Notes: generated by a model from the sequence alone, not told the origin. Positions 1-11,086 are shown, counted from the stretch's first letter. The stretch: 64,000 nucleotides of DNA from Corythucha ciliata (GCA_038030265.1 CM075942.1:66282926-66346925); one strand, 5' to 3'. Program-made: numbers and translations.

Positions 1-344
1 CCCATGCCCCCAAAAACTTGAAACGCCCCCCCCCCCCCTGACTCGTTATTGATCGGGTGATTGTATTCCCTGACTCGTTATGATTGTATTCAAAACCAAA
101 AGAAAATTGTTATACAAGTAATGGTCAAAACGGCACTTGGGCAAACCACATAGCACGGATTTTCCACGAAAGTGCACAGATCGACCAGGGACACACATTC
201 GAATTTCCCCAGCATTCGAAATGCTGGATATTCAGCTTAAAAAACTGAGGTCCCTGTCTGGGGGCTTTGTCTGTGCAATTGAATTCCAACAAACAGGAAA
301 TCCAGTGGTAGAATCTGCCGAAACTGATCTCTCTATCTGCGGAT

Positions 345-470
345 GTCCTTAAGATGTTCCCAGGACATAGGCCGTCGCCGGCCCTTCCTGAACCCGTATC
401 TTTGGCCCGGATTCCCCAACAGAGCAGCCGGTCCCGTGACTCTGCTCGACCCGTCTGCCGCGAAGCCTAA
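345..470 (+). repeat. Dispersed repeat, copy 1 (second copy near 25.62 kb)
   Basis: This segment and 25620-25750 share a long imperfect match in the same orientation. Shared blocks include CCTTAAGA, GCCGGCCCTT, CATCTTTGGCCCGGA or its variant, and CTCGACCCGT. It is richer in GC than its surroundings. No coding domain or terminal repeat was recognised, so the element class is unknown; it is probably a fragment of a dispersed transposable element. Confidence 0.6.
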
Positions 471-545
471 ACTGATCTGCTGATTTGGCAATAAATATCG
501 TATATGGGCCAGCAGAAACCGAATATCCCACCCCTTAAATCTTAA

Positions 546-672
546 AGCTTTTCCCATTTACACAAAATTCTGCATTTGGGCAGTTCATTTCCACCCGTCC
601 AATCTTAATTAAATCATACGTTACTGGAGAAGACAGGTGGAAATGAATTGTCGCGTGCAAATCGGAAACGCT
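546..672. mobile_element. MITE family A, copy 1
   Basis: The ends form an imperfect inverted repeat: AGCTTTTCCCATTTACA at the left and the reverse complement of CAAATCGGAAACGCT at the right. Inside, CATTTCCACC is mirrored by GGTGGAAATG. Related copies lie at 24772-24902, 24924-25062 and 56914-57054. With no coding capacity, it fits a non-autonomous DNA element mobilised in trans. Confidence 0.65.
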
Positions 673-879
673 AAAAAATGAATGATTACCTATGGTTCCC
701 TCAAGGAAACCCTTGCGGAATCACAATTCTCTTCGAACCATAAAAATGGCTGTCACTGGACTGTCAATTTAATCCCTAAACTAGACCACGAGATGTCCAG
801 TATCACGGTTGATAGTCTGGTGAGATTGACTAACTTGGTAAATCTCAGGATTCTGTTTGGGTTGCTGGGTACAGATATG

Positions 880-1112
880 CGCGTGTTAAGGGAGTCCGTA
901 CACGCACAATAATTATTGCGCAATAAATTTGTGCAATATTTTGACGTTTACGGTTTACCCCACCGTATTTGGGCTGTCACTTTATTTTTCTGATGCTTTC
1001 AAATGAAAAATGATATTTTGCAACCCATCAATACTACCCATACACGTTCAATTTTATTGTACAACCCCTATATTGCGCAACATTTATTGTACGTGTATTG
1101 CCCGCTTTAGGA
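880..1112. mobile_element. Inverted-repeat element, GCGCAATA family, copy 1
   Basis: It shares blocks such as TTGTACAACCC, GCAACCCATCAATA and TTGTACGTGTAT with the longer element at 14646-14970. Its ends are roughly inverted: GTACACGCACAATAATTATT at the left against TTTATTGTACGTGTATTG at the right. The copy appears shortened relative to the second copy. It is non-coding. Confidence 0.5.
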
Positions 1113-1794
1113 CAGACAACAAACTCTCAGAACTTTGTATTTACGTAAGCCTCAGAGTCAGTTGGTTATTGTAAGCTCCCAGATAGGGAGTTTATGCCCC
1201 GTTGAAATCGAAATCACCCCCTCCTCATCCAACAAGAAAATTATATTATGTGGAATTATCTCCTCATTATTAGTCAAATATGCAGTACTAATATGAAAGA
1301 TTTAGACCTCTTCACGAATTATTTATTTATCGGCGGAACTAGTTTTCGGCCTTCGAGGCTATTTTCAACGCCTTCTTTGACTCCAGTGTCACATCACTAG
1401 GTGGGGCGTTAAAGTTGAAGTATAATTTGTCCTAATAAATATTAATTTACGGATCTATTATAGTAAGTTATATCGCTCACGTTTGTGATCACAAAGCTGA
1501 CTCTGCAAAGCTCACTGACTCTGAAAGTTTTCAATTGGATGACCCACGTTTTTTCAGCCAAAATAACCTAATACATAGTGTGGTCTCAGAGCTATTTTCT
1601 GGTTAGAAGAAAGTGTCAAATGTCGGTTATTTTTCTTAGGTGCGCCTAAACCTCGCGCAGTAACCTGAATCTAGCCTGAAATGTGTCCAGTTTTGAGCGC
1701 CGGTAGAGTATATGCCGTAACGAGTGCGAAACATCGTCCCGAGTATTGTTGGACGATCGAGAGGAATCAAAATTGCACGAGGCACCACTGACTA

Positions 1795-1933
1795 ATGGTG
1801 GATTTCACCACCGGGAGTTAAGGTTTGAGTTACGTTAACTCAGAATTAACGAAAAAAAGCGTCGCAATATTTATGTGAACAATGTTAGAGTTTGGTAACT
1901 CCAACCTAACTCCCGGTGGAGAAATTCACCACA
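1795..1933. mobile_element. Short inverted-repeat element (MITE-like)
   Basis: Left end TGGTGGATTTCACCACCGGG is mirrored by the right end, whose reverse complement reads TGTGGTGAATTTCTCCACCG. GGAGTTAAGGTT inside the left arm is mirrored by AACCTAACTCC in the right arm. No second copy was noticed in this window. Confidence 0.6.
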
Positions 1934-2073
1934 AGAGGCTCTGCGGTTTTGGCATTTCCCTTCATAAAACGCTCAACGGAATTCACCATTTTATGCATTG
2001 TGTTAAGAAACTGCGTATTTTGCTTCATCGACTGGCTAATCTGATGAGAGGTCTCTGAAAGGCGTTTTACTTT

Positions 2074-2217
2074 CGCCTTTACTTACATGCGAACTTTAAA
2101 AAGCTGATTGTGAGCTGTGGGCTTCAACCAATCAGAGGGCTCCAAGTTCACAGCGCGGAGCGCTCTGATTGGTTAAAGCCCACAGCTCAGCTTTTTAAAG
2201 CTTGCATGTGAAGGCGG
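2074..2217. mobile_element. MITE family B, copy 1
   Basis: Long terminal inverted repeats carry AGCTGTGGGCTT, AACCAATCAGAG and their reverse complements. The ends are CGCCTT...AAGGCG. A close copy lies at 26262-26399. The CCAAT-box-like AACCAATCAG motifs are part of the element, so they should not be read as local promoter signals. Confidence 0.75.
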
Positions 2218-2485
2218 CTTTTAGCCACAAAACTATAAGCTACCTCCTAGAAGTAACTATTCATGTCGTAAATCTCGACTTTTCAGCATAAATTTTAACG
2301 TTACCTTTTTTTATTGTAAATGATTTAATTCACGAAAACTGACTTTTCGTTTGAAGATAACAATTTTAGCTCAGAAAATTTAAAAACGATCCATCCAGTA
2401 CCATCCAGCCCACCGTATGAAAAATCCGGGTCATTTGATCGTGTCTGGCACCTGCGCAGGACGGTATAGAAGTCGACATTTCTGA

Positions 2486-2842
2486 AATCACCAGGCATTT
2501 TCCGTGCGACAGGGGCTCACAACAGAGCTAACTCTTGGCAAACACACCTTGGGGCTGCTTGAAAACGGCTGGCAGGTGTAACTAGAAATCAACCATCGCC
2601 ATCCAATTTTGAATGAAGCTCTGGCTACTGGTAAGCCTCGAAATTTCACATTTTGTAAAGCTCGCTCATGGTGGGCTATCTACAATCAAATTAGATGGCG
2701 TTATTGTTGGTTTCGTAACGTACTGGTCGTGGGAAACGACTTTTTATTTTCGCTGTCGCTTTCAAACCACCCAAAGGTGTGTTTGCCTACAGCTAGCTCT
2801 GTTGTGAGCCCCTGTCCCACGGAAAATGTCTGGCGACTCAAA
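2486..2842. mobile_element. Palindromic non-coding element of about 355 bp
   Basis: The arms share CATTTTCCGTG, GACAGGGGCTCACAACAGAG and GGCAAACACACCTT, inverted across the centre. A second inner pair (ATCGCCATCCAATTTTGA against TCAAATTAGATGGCG) continues the fold, so almost the whole element is self-complementary. Apparent reading frames inside it are shadows of the palindrome. Confidence 0.65.
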
Positions 2843-4803
2843 TTTGGTCATATAATTCACTTTAGATCGATATATCGCACTAAAAAATATATTTTCCTGT
2901 TTAAACTTCTCGCCACGGAGTGGGGAACCTATTCCTTGGAATGGTGGTCGTGAGGTAATGTGGGGCGTATAGTTTTGGGAGTAGGACGAATATGCCCCAA
3001 ACCACACCTCACGACCGGGCGCAAATATCAAATTTCTCGGCACCAATTCTAAATTTCATTTTAAGTGTCTGCTGAACGCGCGTATGATGTCACGCGTTTA
3101 ACATCTAAGAAGTCCATTGAAATGCCCATTTGTTTGATGCCTATCTCTATTATGAAAAATAGCAGAAACCCTCAAATTTCTCCTCATTTTTGACCATTTC
3201 TCAATAAAATGCAAACGAAATTGTGCAAACCAAGCACACCGTTGAAAAGCTCGGAGGTCATGCTTGTTTTTTACGAGAGCCGAATGTCTCCTAGACAAAC
3301 TTTCGGGAATCTGTAAATTTTTGTACGCTATGTCTATTGTCGATTTTTTTCGCTAAAAACTTTTTTGAAGTTGCTAAGGGCACCATCAGAAAGGAAATTT
3401 CTTGCAGATTTCAAATGTGTCGTAATTTTTCGAATAGTACGCAACACCATATGTGAAATTGCGATTTTTCTGAAAAAAGTGGCATCAGCCTATAAAATCA
3501 CTTGAAAAATTGTATCTCCTGAACGGTTTGGGATAGAACAGTCGTGGTGGTCGCGCCCAACGCCATTCTGTAGTTTTACACTCATTTTTTATTAAAACAC
3601 GTATTATTCACCCTGTACGAGGTCAAGTTGTGATTGTGCTATGAAACACGACCTTTTCCGATTCGGTTATGGTGACTAACGAGGCATTCATTATTTTGCA
3701 ACATAAATGACAACTATCCAAACGAATATTGCGTTACAGGGGCTACTCATTGGCTTTTTCAGGTAATCGTCGGACTTGATTGATTGTTTCCTGGACGGAA
3801 AAGAATTCCGAATTCAAAGTTTCAGGGGGCTTTTTCTACACATATAACTTTGAAAGCTCAAATACACGAGAAAACAAATTGCAAGGCTTCTTAAAGGTCG
3901 TCAGGTCGCCATGATGAGTTGCGACTTAATGCCGAAAAGTTGACTTTACCGTGCATTCAGTTTCTGAGATTACATAGCCGGATATCGGACTGTGTGTACA
4001 GTCACATAACATTGAGTTAGGGGTTTTGTGAAGGGGAAAAGGCCTTACTCGCCTTTGTGAAAATTATGCAGTTTTTTGACTAATTAAGTTGCCGGGCATC
4101 TAAGCTCCGATGCGACGGTACTCTTTGTCTCCCTGGGCCTATCACAGTGACCAAGGGCCATCAAGTGTGAACGCAGTTTTTCTCGCGGCAGATTGCTTAG
4201 CCCAATCTGAAGTTCACTCTGTTGAGCGAGAAAAATCTCGCTTGCGTTCATGAGGGGAAAAACGCGGCCCCGCACGATATCTTCTAATTTCAAACTGTTG
4301 TGGTTGAAGTCAGTCTTTCAGCTGATAGTTTTTTTCAAAGTCTGATTTTGAGTTTCTGAGGGACTTCGGTGGTCGCGATCGCCTCTTGCGACTTCCCCCG
4401 AAAGATGTGAAAGATTCGGGAAAAATGGTCAAGTCCACCATTCGTCGATATTTTGCTGACTTTTGTCCCTGTTGTTTGTGCGTCACCGTCGCATGTATTA
4501 CACGTTAATTTGAATCAACTCGAGCTTTTGACTACGGTTTATCACCCCCACACGATTTGGTGAACTTCCAACTAACAGTCTGTGCTTACTAACTTCTGTG
4601 TTGTGTGTCCAAATCGTTCGGAAATTAATTACACAAAAACAACAAAACTAATTTCTAAATTTTTGCTAGGCTCTACCTACTTCTGGAGGGAAAGGCAAGA
4701 AGTGAGATTTATACCGTTTAAATTCACAAACCCAAAGCCAAGTTTTGGATTCGTTTCCGGGGGAGTACCTAATTATGACTGATAAAAGACGGTCTGACGA
4801 ACC

Positions 4804-7800
4804 ATGTCACTTGGGTCCGACGCATGGATTTTGAGTAATGACAGACGAGGAGGAGATGGCGATGGCGATGTCGGTGCCGAGGAAAAAATAACGCCCAGCG
4901 CCGAGAGTAGCGTGGAACTGTTGTATGATAGCAATAAAGGAATCGTGGTCGGCATTAGGGACGCCTCTCTGGTCAAGATATCTACTTGTAAACCATTTGT
5001 AATGCCAGCTGAGAGCATTAATAGGTTCGCAGATATTTTTTATTTATTTATTTTCCTATTATTTTGCTTCGCTTCTATTGCTAACGCACTTATTACTTTT
5101 CAGTTACGTGCTTTGCTTTCGGTCAAAATATTCAATTTTCAGCATTGCAGGCGTGTCAAAGAAATTAGTTAATCCACCTATGATCTAACACAGACAAAAT
5201 GAATTCATTCAGTTTACTCCAATCACACCAGAATGGGCCCAAATCATTTAAAATATGCTCATGAACTCATAAAATACATATTAAGTTTTACACTCTCAAC
5301 TCAATGCACGGATCTTATCACACTCTTCCTAATGTCTGGTCAGTTTCTGGTATCAAAACTATGAAGACACCTCTTAACGCGGACCTGTTGTTGAATCTGT
5401 GGGATGTTGTTTCCACCCGTGCACTCTGAATTAGAATATGTGTTAATGGAAAACGTCCGGCTTAAAACTAGTTAGTTACGGATCATATCCTTCCCCATAT
5501 TCTGTAACTCTTAACGCATGCGTTAGCGAAATTAACTAGATGAATAATTTAAATTGAACAACTGAGAAATTTCGCTAATGCACGCGTTAAGAGTTACAGA
5601 ATAGGGGGGCAGGAGCCCTATTTTGTAACGTGTCTGAAATTCCGATTCGGGATACGATGGCGTAAATCAGATACCAAGGAGACTCTACAACTTCCGATAG
5701 AAGACATATGTTCCAATCCGGCGAAAAAAAAACCATTACGTCCCTTGGTTGCACAATGGTTCCTAAAGCAAATCCTATGGGGGAGCTTTGAATCATGGCG
5801 TCACACCCTTTACTTTCCGCACGGAAAGTGCCGATAAACGGAATGTCCGATATGAGTTACAGAATAGGGCTCTAGGCGTCAAGATGCAACTTTATTGTTG
5901 CGTTGAATACGTCGTATGTGTTTTTTATTGTCTTCATATTTCCTGCAGATTCACACAAACTGAACAAGCCATTACCTATCGAACGATCTGCGTTGAGAAT
6001 GAAAAGGAGGTGATGTACGATTCGAGCATGCAGCAGCAGGCTCAGCAGCCGCCGCCACAACAGCAACAAGCCCAAGCTCAACAACAACAGCAGCAACAGC
6101 AGCAGCAGCAACAACAACAACATCATGTTACTGAGTTGTACGCGTTGCAGAAAAAAGACGATAAAGCCGCGGCTTCCCTGGCTGAGTTTCCGTTCTGTTA
6201 CAACGTGAACATGCTGCAGAAGGTACATCAACAGCACACCGGAAATGTGGCAACCACGACGGCTACTACGGACGAAAAACCAGGTTACAGGTGGGAAATT
6301 GAAAAGTTTTTCTAAAACGTTCCTCCTTTTCAAATCATTTTCCTTCGGAATTATTGTAACATTGACAGAGAAATTTTCAGGTTTGACGTAGCCCAGCCTT
6401 TTTCGTATAATTACGCGCTTGTGAATCAAATGTCTTTGGCGGCTGTCGCTTCCACAGCAACGTTTAAATGCGAAGTGTGCGGATTAGCGTTCGGGCATCT
6501 TTCCCTATTGAATCATCACAAACGAATTCACAACACCACTGAGCGGGTGAGTTACTGTGGGGAAACAATTGAAAAATTTAGTGTCATCGAGATTTTCGCG
6601 TTTTTCAGGTTCACGTGTGCGACTTGTGCGGATCGAATTTCAATCAGGCGGCGGAGCTTAGAAGTCATAAGGCTGCGGCGCACCCCGGGACAACGACCAC
6701 AACAGCAAAGAGTAAGTGTTGCATTACGTGCGGCGTCGAAGTCGACTGCGATCACAACCACTCGAAGAAAAAGAGTAAATTTCTAAAATGCGAAAATTGC
6801 GAAGACGGTTCAGAAAGAGACTCCGGGTTCGAGGGGACGCAAGAGGTGGCCACTGAGACTGAGGAGCCGTTGAAAGGAGTTCACCCTGTCAAACGCAGAG
6901 GTAAATTTGAGGCCTTCCAAGGGCTCTTTTTCTCTACTTCTTGGGGTCTCTCTTGACTTGGAATAATTTGTGGCATAGGGTTGGTCACTCAGACTAAGTG
7001 CTACAAATGCAACGGCTCTGGAATTCTTCTTGTAGGAGGCGTGCAGAACACTGTGGAGAAACCGTACCATTGTAACATTTGCGACGGCTCATTCGCTCGG
7101 TACTCGTCACTTTGGAGTCACAAACGGCTACACTCAGGGGATAAACCTTTCAAGTGTGAATTCTGTGGACTGGCTTTTGCTCGAGCGGCTTACTTGAAGA
7201 ATCATGGACGAGTTCATTCTGGAGAGCGACCTTTCAAGTGCGATGTCTGCGGAATGCAATTCTCTCAGGTTAGATTTTTTGTCTTTCGTGGGACTTAGCG
7301 GGGGAATTTGATTTAATGAACGTCTTTTTAAAGGCACCTCATTTGAAAAACCACGAGAGAATCCACTCGGGTGAGAGGCCTTACGAGTGTGAGATCTGCA
7401 GTAAAACATTCGCTAGGCACTCAACCTTGTGGAACCATAGAAGAATACACACGGGGGAGAAGCCGTACCGATGTAACATTTGTGGTTCTGCATTCAATCA
7501 GGCGACGCATTTAAAGAATCACACGAAGGTGAATGCCCAAAGTCCAAAGTAATTGTGTATGTGTAAAAGACGCTCCTATGTCCCCCAGGTTCATACCGGC
7601 GAAAAGCCCCACCGTTGCGATATCTGCGAAGTTGGATTCTCCGATCGCTTCGCTTTGAAACGCCACCGGGGGATCCATGAAAAGTACGGTCAAACCGCGA
7701 GTACACAGTCTTCCGCCGCGGCAGCTGCTGCAGCAGCGGCGGCAGCGGCCGTTGCCGTACAAACGGGCGGCCAGGTGACTCAGGGCCAGCAAACCAGTTT

Positions 7801-7915
7801 GGCCGACCTTCAACAGGCTCAACAACAACAGCAGCGAATCGAGGAACTGTACAAATGTGACGTAACCGCCGGCATCGCTTTTCCCGGTTGTTCAAGACCT
7901 CAAGAGGCCAAGTAG
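4804..7915 (+). CDS. C2H2 zinc-finger protein, seven exons, poly-Q and poly-A
   Basis: Exons: 4804-5024, 5949-6290, 6381-6546, 6609-6900, 6979-7268, 7334-7528 and 7589-7915. All are GT-AG with phases that match, giving 610 residues. The start (ACCATGTC) has an in-frame TGA nine bases upstream. Residues about 102-132 are glutamine-rich. Fingers with C-x2-C-x12-H-x3-H spacing begin at about 218, 372, 400, 428, 456, 484 and 512; a finger with H-x4-H begins at 247. Fingers 3 to 8 are contiguous with TGEKP-type linkers (SGDKPFK, SGERPFK, SGERPYE, TGEKPYR, TGEKPHR), which indicates sequence-specific DNA binding in the nucleus. A Cys/His-rich linker (CCITC, CENC) lies between fingers 2 and 3, and poly-alanine follows finger 8. 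Exon 1 is inferred from codon pattern and phase; its donor, GTTCGC, is weak. I do not recognise the orthologue. Confidence 0.85.
5493..5607. mobile_element. MITE in zinc-finger intron 1 (CTGTAAC family)
   Basis: Near-perfect inverted repeat: ATTCTGTAACTCTTAACGC at the left mirrors GCGTTAAGAGTTACAGAAT at the right, with a short AT-rich spacer. It lies in intron 1 of the zinc-finger gene, immediately next to a second element with related ends. Confidence 0.75.
5613..5873. mobile_element. Second element with related ends in the same intron
   Basis: Its ends are GAGCCCTATTTTGTAAC and the reverse complement of GTTACAGAATAGGGCTC. The terminal CCCTATT(C/T)TGTAAC is shared with the neighbouring 115-bp element, so both were probably moved by the same transposase. 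The right end lies about 75 bp from the exon 2 acceptor. Confidence 0.6.
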
Positions 7916-8113
7916 TGGTTCGGTGGTACTTTTTACTATGCATGAAGTGAGCAAAAAGATAATTAAGTGAGATATCGTTTCATTTTGGCTCATTTTCATG
8001 CTTGGTTGAACTCTTGACAAATTAGGTGCTTAAAAAATGACATTTCCTGGACATTTTCTTGTTTACGAGTGAAAACAATAGAAAAACGTATAGGTAAGCA
8101 TTATCATTGTTGT

Positions 8114-8119
8114 AATAAA
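8114..8119 (+). promoter_or_regulatory. Poly(A) signal of the zinc-finger gene
   Basis: AATAAA lies about 200 bp after the TAG stop on the same strand, followed by GTGTG/T-rich sequence. This supports the gene ending in the 7589-7915 exon rather than continuing into further fingers. Confidence 0.55.
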
Positions 8120-8683
8120 CGTGTGCAATTTTTTAAGTAATATTAAGCAACAAAGATTACTTATTCAGCTCCCTGCTTGACGGGAGAAACTAAGGCTTAG
8201 CGATCGCCTCAGAAGTGTGTCCTATGATATTGCTAAATTTCGCACGTATGACATTGACCTAAAAAACATCGTTTGAGTTGTCAGCGCCTGTGATTTTACA
8301 GTAGAATTTTATAAATAAACAAAATTGGGATTTCCAGTGTGCTCTCCGAGGGGGATTGCTCTCGTACCAACTCATTGTACTAGGCCCGTTCGTTTGTCGT
8401 CCGGAGCTACCCAAGGTGCACCGAATATATTGCTAACCTCTCACATTTGTTCGCTCTACGTTATTTTGACGTAACACTCGAACGGAAAATGAGAGTTGTC
8501 CTCGCAGCAAACAGAACTGGGTTTTGTACTCTCTGCCCCTCCCCCCACTAGCCCTTAGTGAGCTCACTGGTGAACCCAATATTTCCCGCAGTATTCAGCC
8601 CCGACTGAAAAAATGTAAGACCCCCAAAACATTAAGCAGCAGTACCTTGGAATTATGTCATGTTTTTTAATTTTGATTTTTAA

Positions 8684-8824
8684 GGCCCGTATGCTAAGTC
8701 GTTCCTCGAAATTTCCTCGACTCCAACCTTCCTCGCAAACCGTAGAATCACAGGTTATTTTATAATTTTTCCAGTGGAGCTTTGAGGTTGAGGAAAATTC
8801 GAGGAACGACTTGGCATACGGGCC
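8684..8824. mobile_element. MITE family C, copy 1, with TAA duplication
   Basis: GGCCCGTATGC...GCATACGGGCC ends enclose AAGTCGTTCCTCGAA and its reverse complement. TAA at 8681-8683 and at 8825-8827 looks like a target-site duplication. A second copy lies at 21139-21248 and an end fragment near 40.5 kb. A 3-bp TAA/TWA duplication fits Harbinger-type MITEs. Confidence 0.75.
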
Positions 8825-9786
8825 TAAAGGTAGCGTGCCAAACAGTCTTTTGTTATCTAATTTTATTTTACTGCGAAAACTGCAAAGCCTGAACGTCACA
8901 AGTTGGAAATCTGATCCAAGAATCAAAAAAACGTGTCGTCAAAACACCCTAACATCTGCAAATGCCTTCCTTGAAATTCTATTTTTAAAAAGCTTTTAGT
9001 ATTTTAATTAGTTGCTCTGGGGAACTTTTGTTTGTTTTTTAGTTATTAAGTTTTTTTTTACTGTTACTTGTTATTTGCGTAGCGGCAGGCTCTCAAAATT
9101 GTCCTCTTGGTATTGACGACCAAAGCACATTGTATTGTTTTTTCAAAGCAATACATTTTTTTGTTATTTTTGCGTACTTCAAATTTAAAGCTTTCAAATT
9201 TTTCTCATGAAAGCTCTATAATTTTTATTTAAATTAAGTTTCGTTCTAAAACAAAACTTACTCAAAAATATAGCTCATCTTGTTTATTTAATATTTTAAT
9301 GATTAATATACCTATATTTTTTGTAATTAGTAGATATTATTTTTAATGTTTTCCGTCGGATAAATTAAAAAGAAGAAAAAGATAGCACAAGTATCGCGTC
9401 TACATTTCTGAATCCCCGTACGTTTTTCCGACCCCCAAAACTACTCAAACGCCTAAAATTGATTGAAATTGAAGAACAAAATAAAAAACGTAAGTGCAAT
9501 GAATAGTTCCTTACAATACATCGTTTTAGAATACTGACGCAATATTTGAGACAAGACATTATTAAAAACAAAAGAATATCACTTGTATCTTTTATATTAT
9601 TACAAAAATGAAATGATCGTTGACGAATAGTAATATTTGCCTCGCCTGCCTTTTTATTGCCGAAAAGATTGAGTCGTCAAATGACGAAGCATCAACTTCA
9701 CAGGGGCGTAAGTGTAGATTGGTCAGGTGGGGGGGGGAGGTTTCCTCCAAGACCGCAATTTTTAAGCGTTCAGACTTTGGGCCTTT

Positions 9787-10143
9787 AAGCCCGGTTTCCA
9801 CTTGTATCTTTTTAACCCGTTCCATACCACTCTAGACCTTTAAACTGATACGCGCCGATCTTTTGAGGGGGAAAAGGAATGGAACGGGTCGACCCGCTAT
9901 AGAGTCGGTTTTTGCCCGAACCATCAAAGGAAAGGAATGGAACGCGCATAGTCCAGTGGAAACGTGGTTCGCCGCTAGAACGTGAAACTGAAGGAAGAAG
10001 GAACGCGTATCCCACCAGCCCGTTCCTTCAAATGATACGGGTATAAGGAACGGAACGCTGCAATGATACGTCATGTCATTTTCAAGTCGTTCCATACCAA
10101 ACTGGTGCGGAACGGCAAAAAGGTTCAAGTGGAAACCGGGCTT
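9787..10143. mobile_element. Inverted-repeat element of about 357 bp
   Basis: Left end AAGCCCGGTTTCCACTTG is mirrored exactly by CAAGTGGAAACCGGGCTT at the right. Inner GTTCCATACCA motifs also occur in inverted order (CGTTCCATACC, GGAATGGAACG). No coding frame is supported. Confidence 0.8.
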
Positions 10144-10290
10144 TATATATTCTGTGAAATGCCAATTCTACCTGGTTGTAGACCATCCGGATGGTTAAAA
10201 AGGACCTGAAAATCACCTGCTAAAGCGTGCTATGAGCGGGATTGAAACCCAGGCACTTTGGGTCGCCCTGAAGCGTTCACCACGAAAAGC

Positions 10291-11086
10291 CAACATGTGC
10301 ATTCGGAGATGACATTTTTTCAGAAAAGTTGACCCATAGCATCACCATGAAAATTGAATTTTTAGATTGCCTTCTTATAGAAACTTTTTTTTTCTAGATA
10401 TTTCATATTCGTACTTGAAAGACACGAGACACCTAGGAGCCTATTCTCTAGCAAAAAGCAATATGTTTTTCCTAGCACAATGTTTCTATCTTATTCGTTT
10501 GTTTGAAGAAAATTAATGAAATAGACATACATTAAAAACATATTGCTTTCTTGTTAAAGAATAGGCCCCCTAATGATTTCTGACGAGTTTTCTTAACATA
10601 AATCTAAAACTTAGTGACAAAGAAGTGGAAAAAATAGTCATAATAATAAAATAAATAAGTAAAAAAGAAAAATAAGCAAGAAATGAAATAACTTCAAAGA
10701 TATTTTTCTTTGAAATTATTAATATTATTTTGTCAATAATTTTATAATAATTTGTTATTTTTCAAATTAATGTTGATAATGATTATTAAAAATGAATAAT
10801 AATAATTAATGATATAAAAATTAAGAGTTTCTCCAATGGAAATTTCTCCCTTTTTTTGTGAGCTTTTTTGTTTGTTTGTTTTTTTTTTGCCTTTTTCCGT
10901 CACAAATTTTGAGATTAATGTCGAGTAAACTACGCCAGAAATGAATAGGTGTCTCGTGTTTTTCCTTTTCGAATATGAAATATCTAGAAAAGTCCTTATA
11001 AGAAGGCAATTTAAAATTTTAGTTTTCATAGTGACACTATGCGAGAACGTTTTGTGACAAAATGTCATCTCCCAAAGCACCTGTTG
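10291..11086. mobile_element. Element with about 140-bp terminal inverted repeats
   Basis: The outer arms (about 10291-10435 and 10930-11086) are inverted copies that share GAGATGACATTTT, TTGCCTTCTTATA, TCTAGATATTTCATATTCG and ACGAGACACCTA. The AT-rich centre has no transposase frame. A smaller element is nested at 10434-10572, so this copy is the older of the two. Confidence 0.75.
10434..10572. mobile_element. Nested MITE inside the 10.3-11.1 kb element
   Basis: GGAGCCTATTCT at the left mirrors AGAATAGGCCCC at the right. AGCAATATGTTTTT is repeated as the inverted AAAAACATATTGCT. It interrupts the left arm of the larger inverted-repeat element. Confidence 0.65.

Larger units (their letters stand above)
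1..4803. other. Intergenic, repeat-rich, no gene seen
   Basis: No reading frame here combines splice signals and a codon pattern I would trust. The stretch begins in a poly-C run and holds several inverted-repeat elements listed separately (about 546-672, 880-1112, 1795-1933, 2074-2217 and 2486-2842). The part around 3060-3620 reads like non-autonomous element DNA, but no termini are clear. The last few hundred bases should include the promoter of the zinc-finger gene; no convincing TATA box was identified. Confidence 0.5.

Noticed and set aside
2609..3046. Frames of 94-114 codons on both strands
   Set aside because: They run into and out of the palindromic element at 2486-2842; no codon pattern or splice sites.
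7859..7915. Possible donor GTAACC after TGTGAC, implying further fingers downstream
   Set aside because: No downstream finger-coding exon was found, and a stop plus a poly(A) signal about 200 bp later fit a true 3' end.
10215..10300. tRNA-like sequence on the minus strand (GGGTTTCAATCCCG, TGGTGAACGC)
   Set aside because: The B-box-like part is imperfect, no cloverleaf could be closed and it borders an inverted-repeat element. At most a tRNA-derived remnant.
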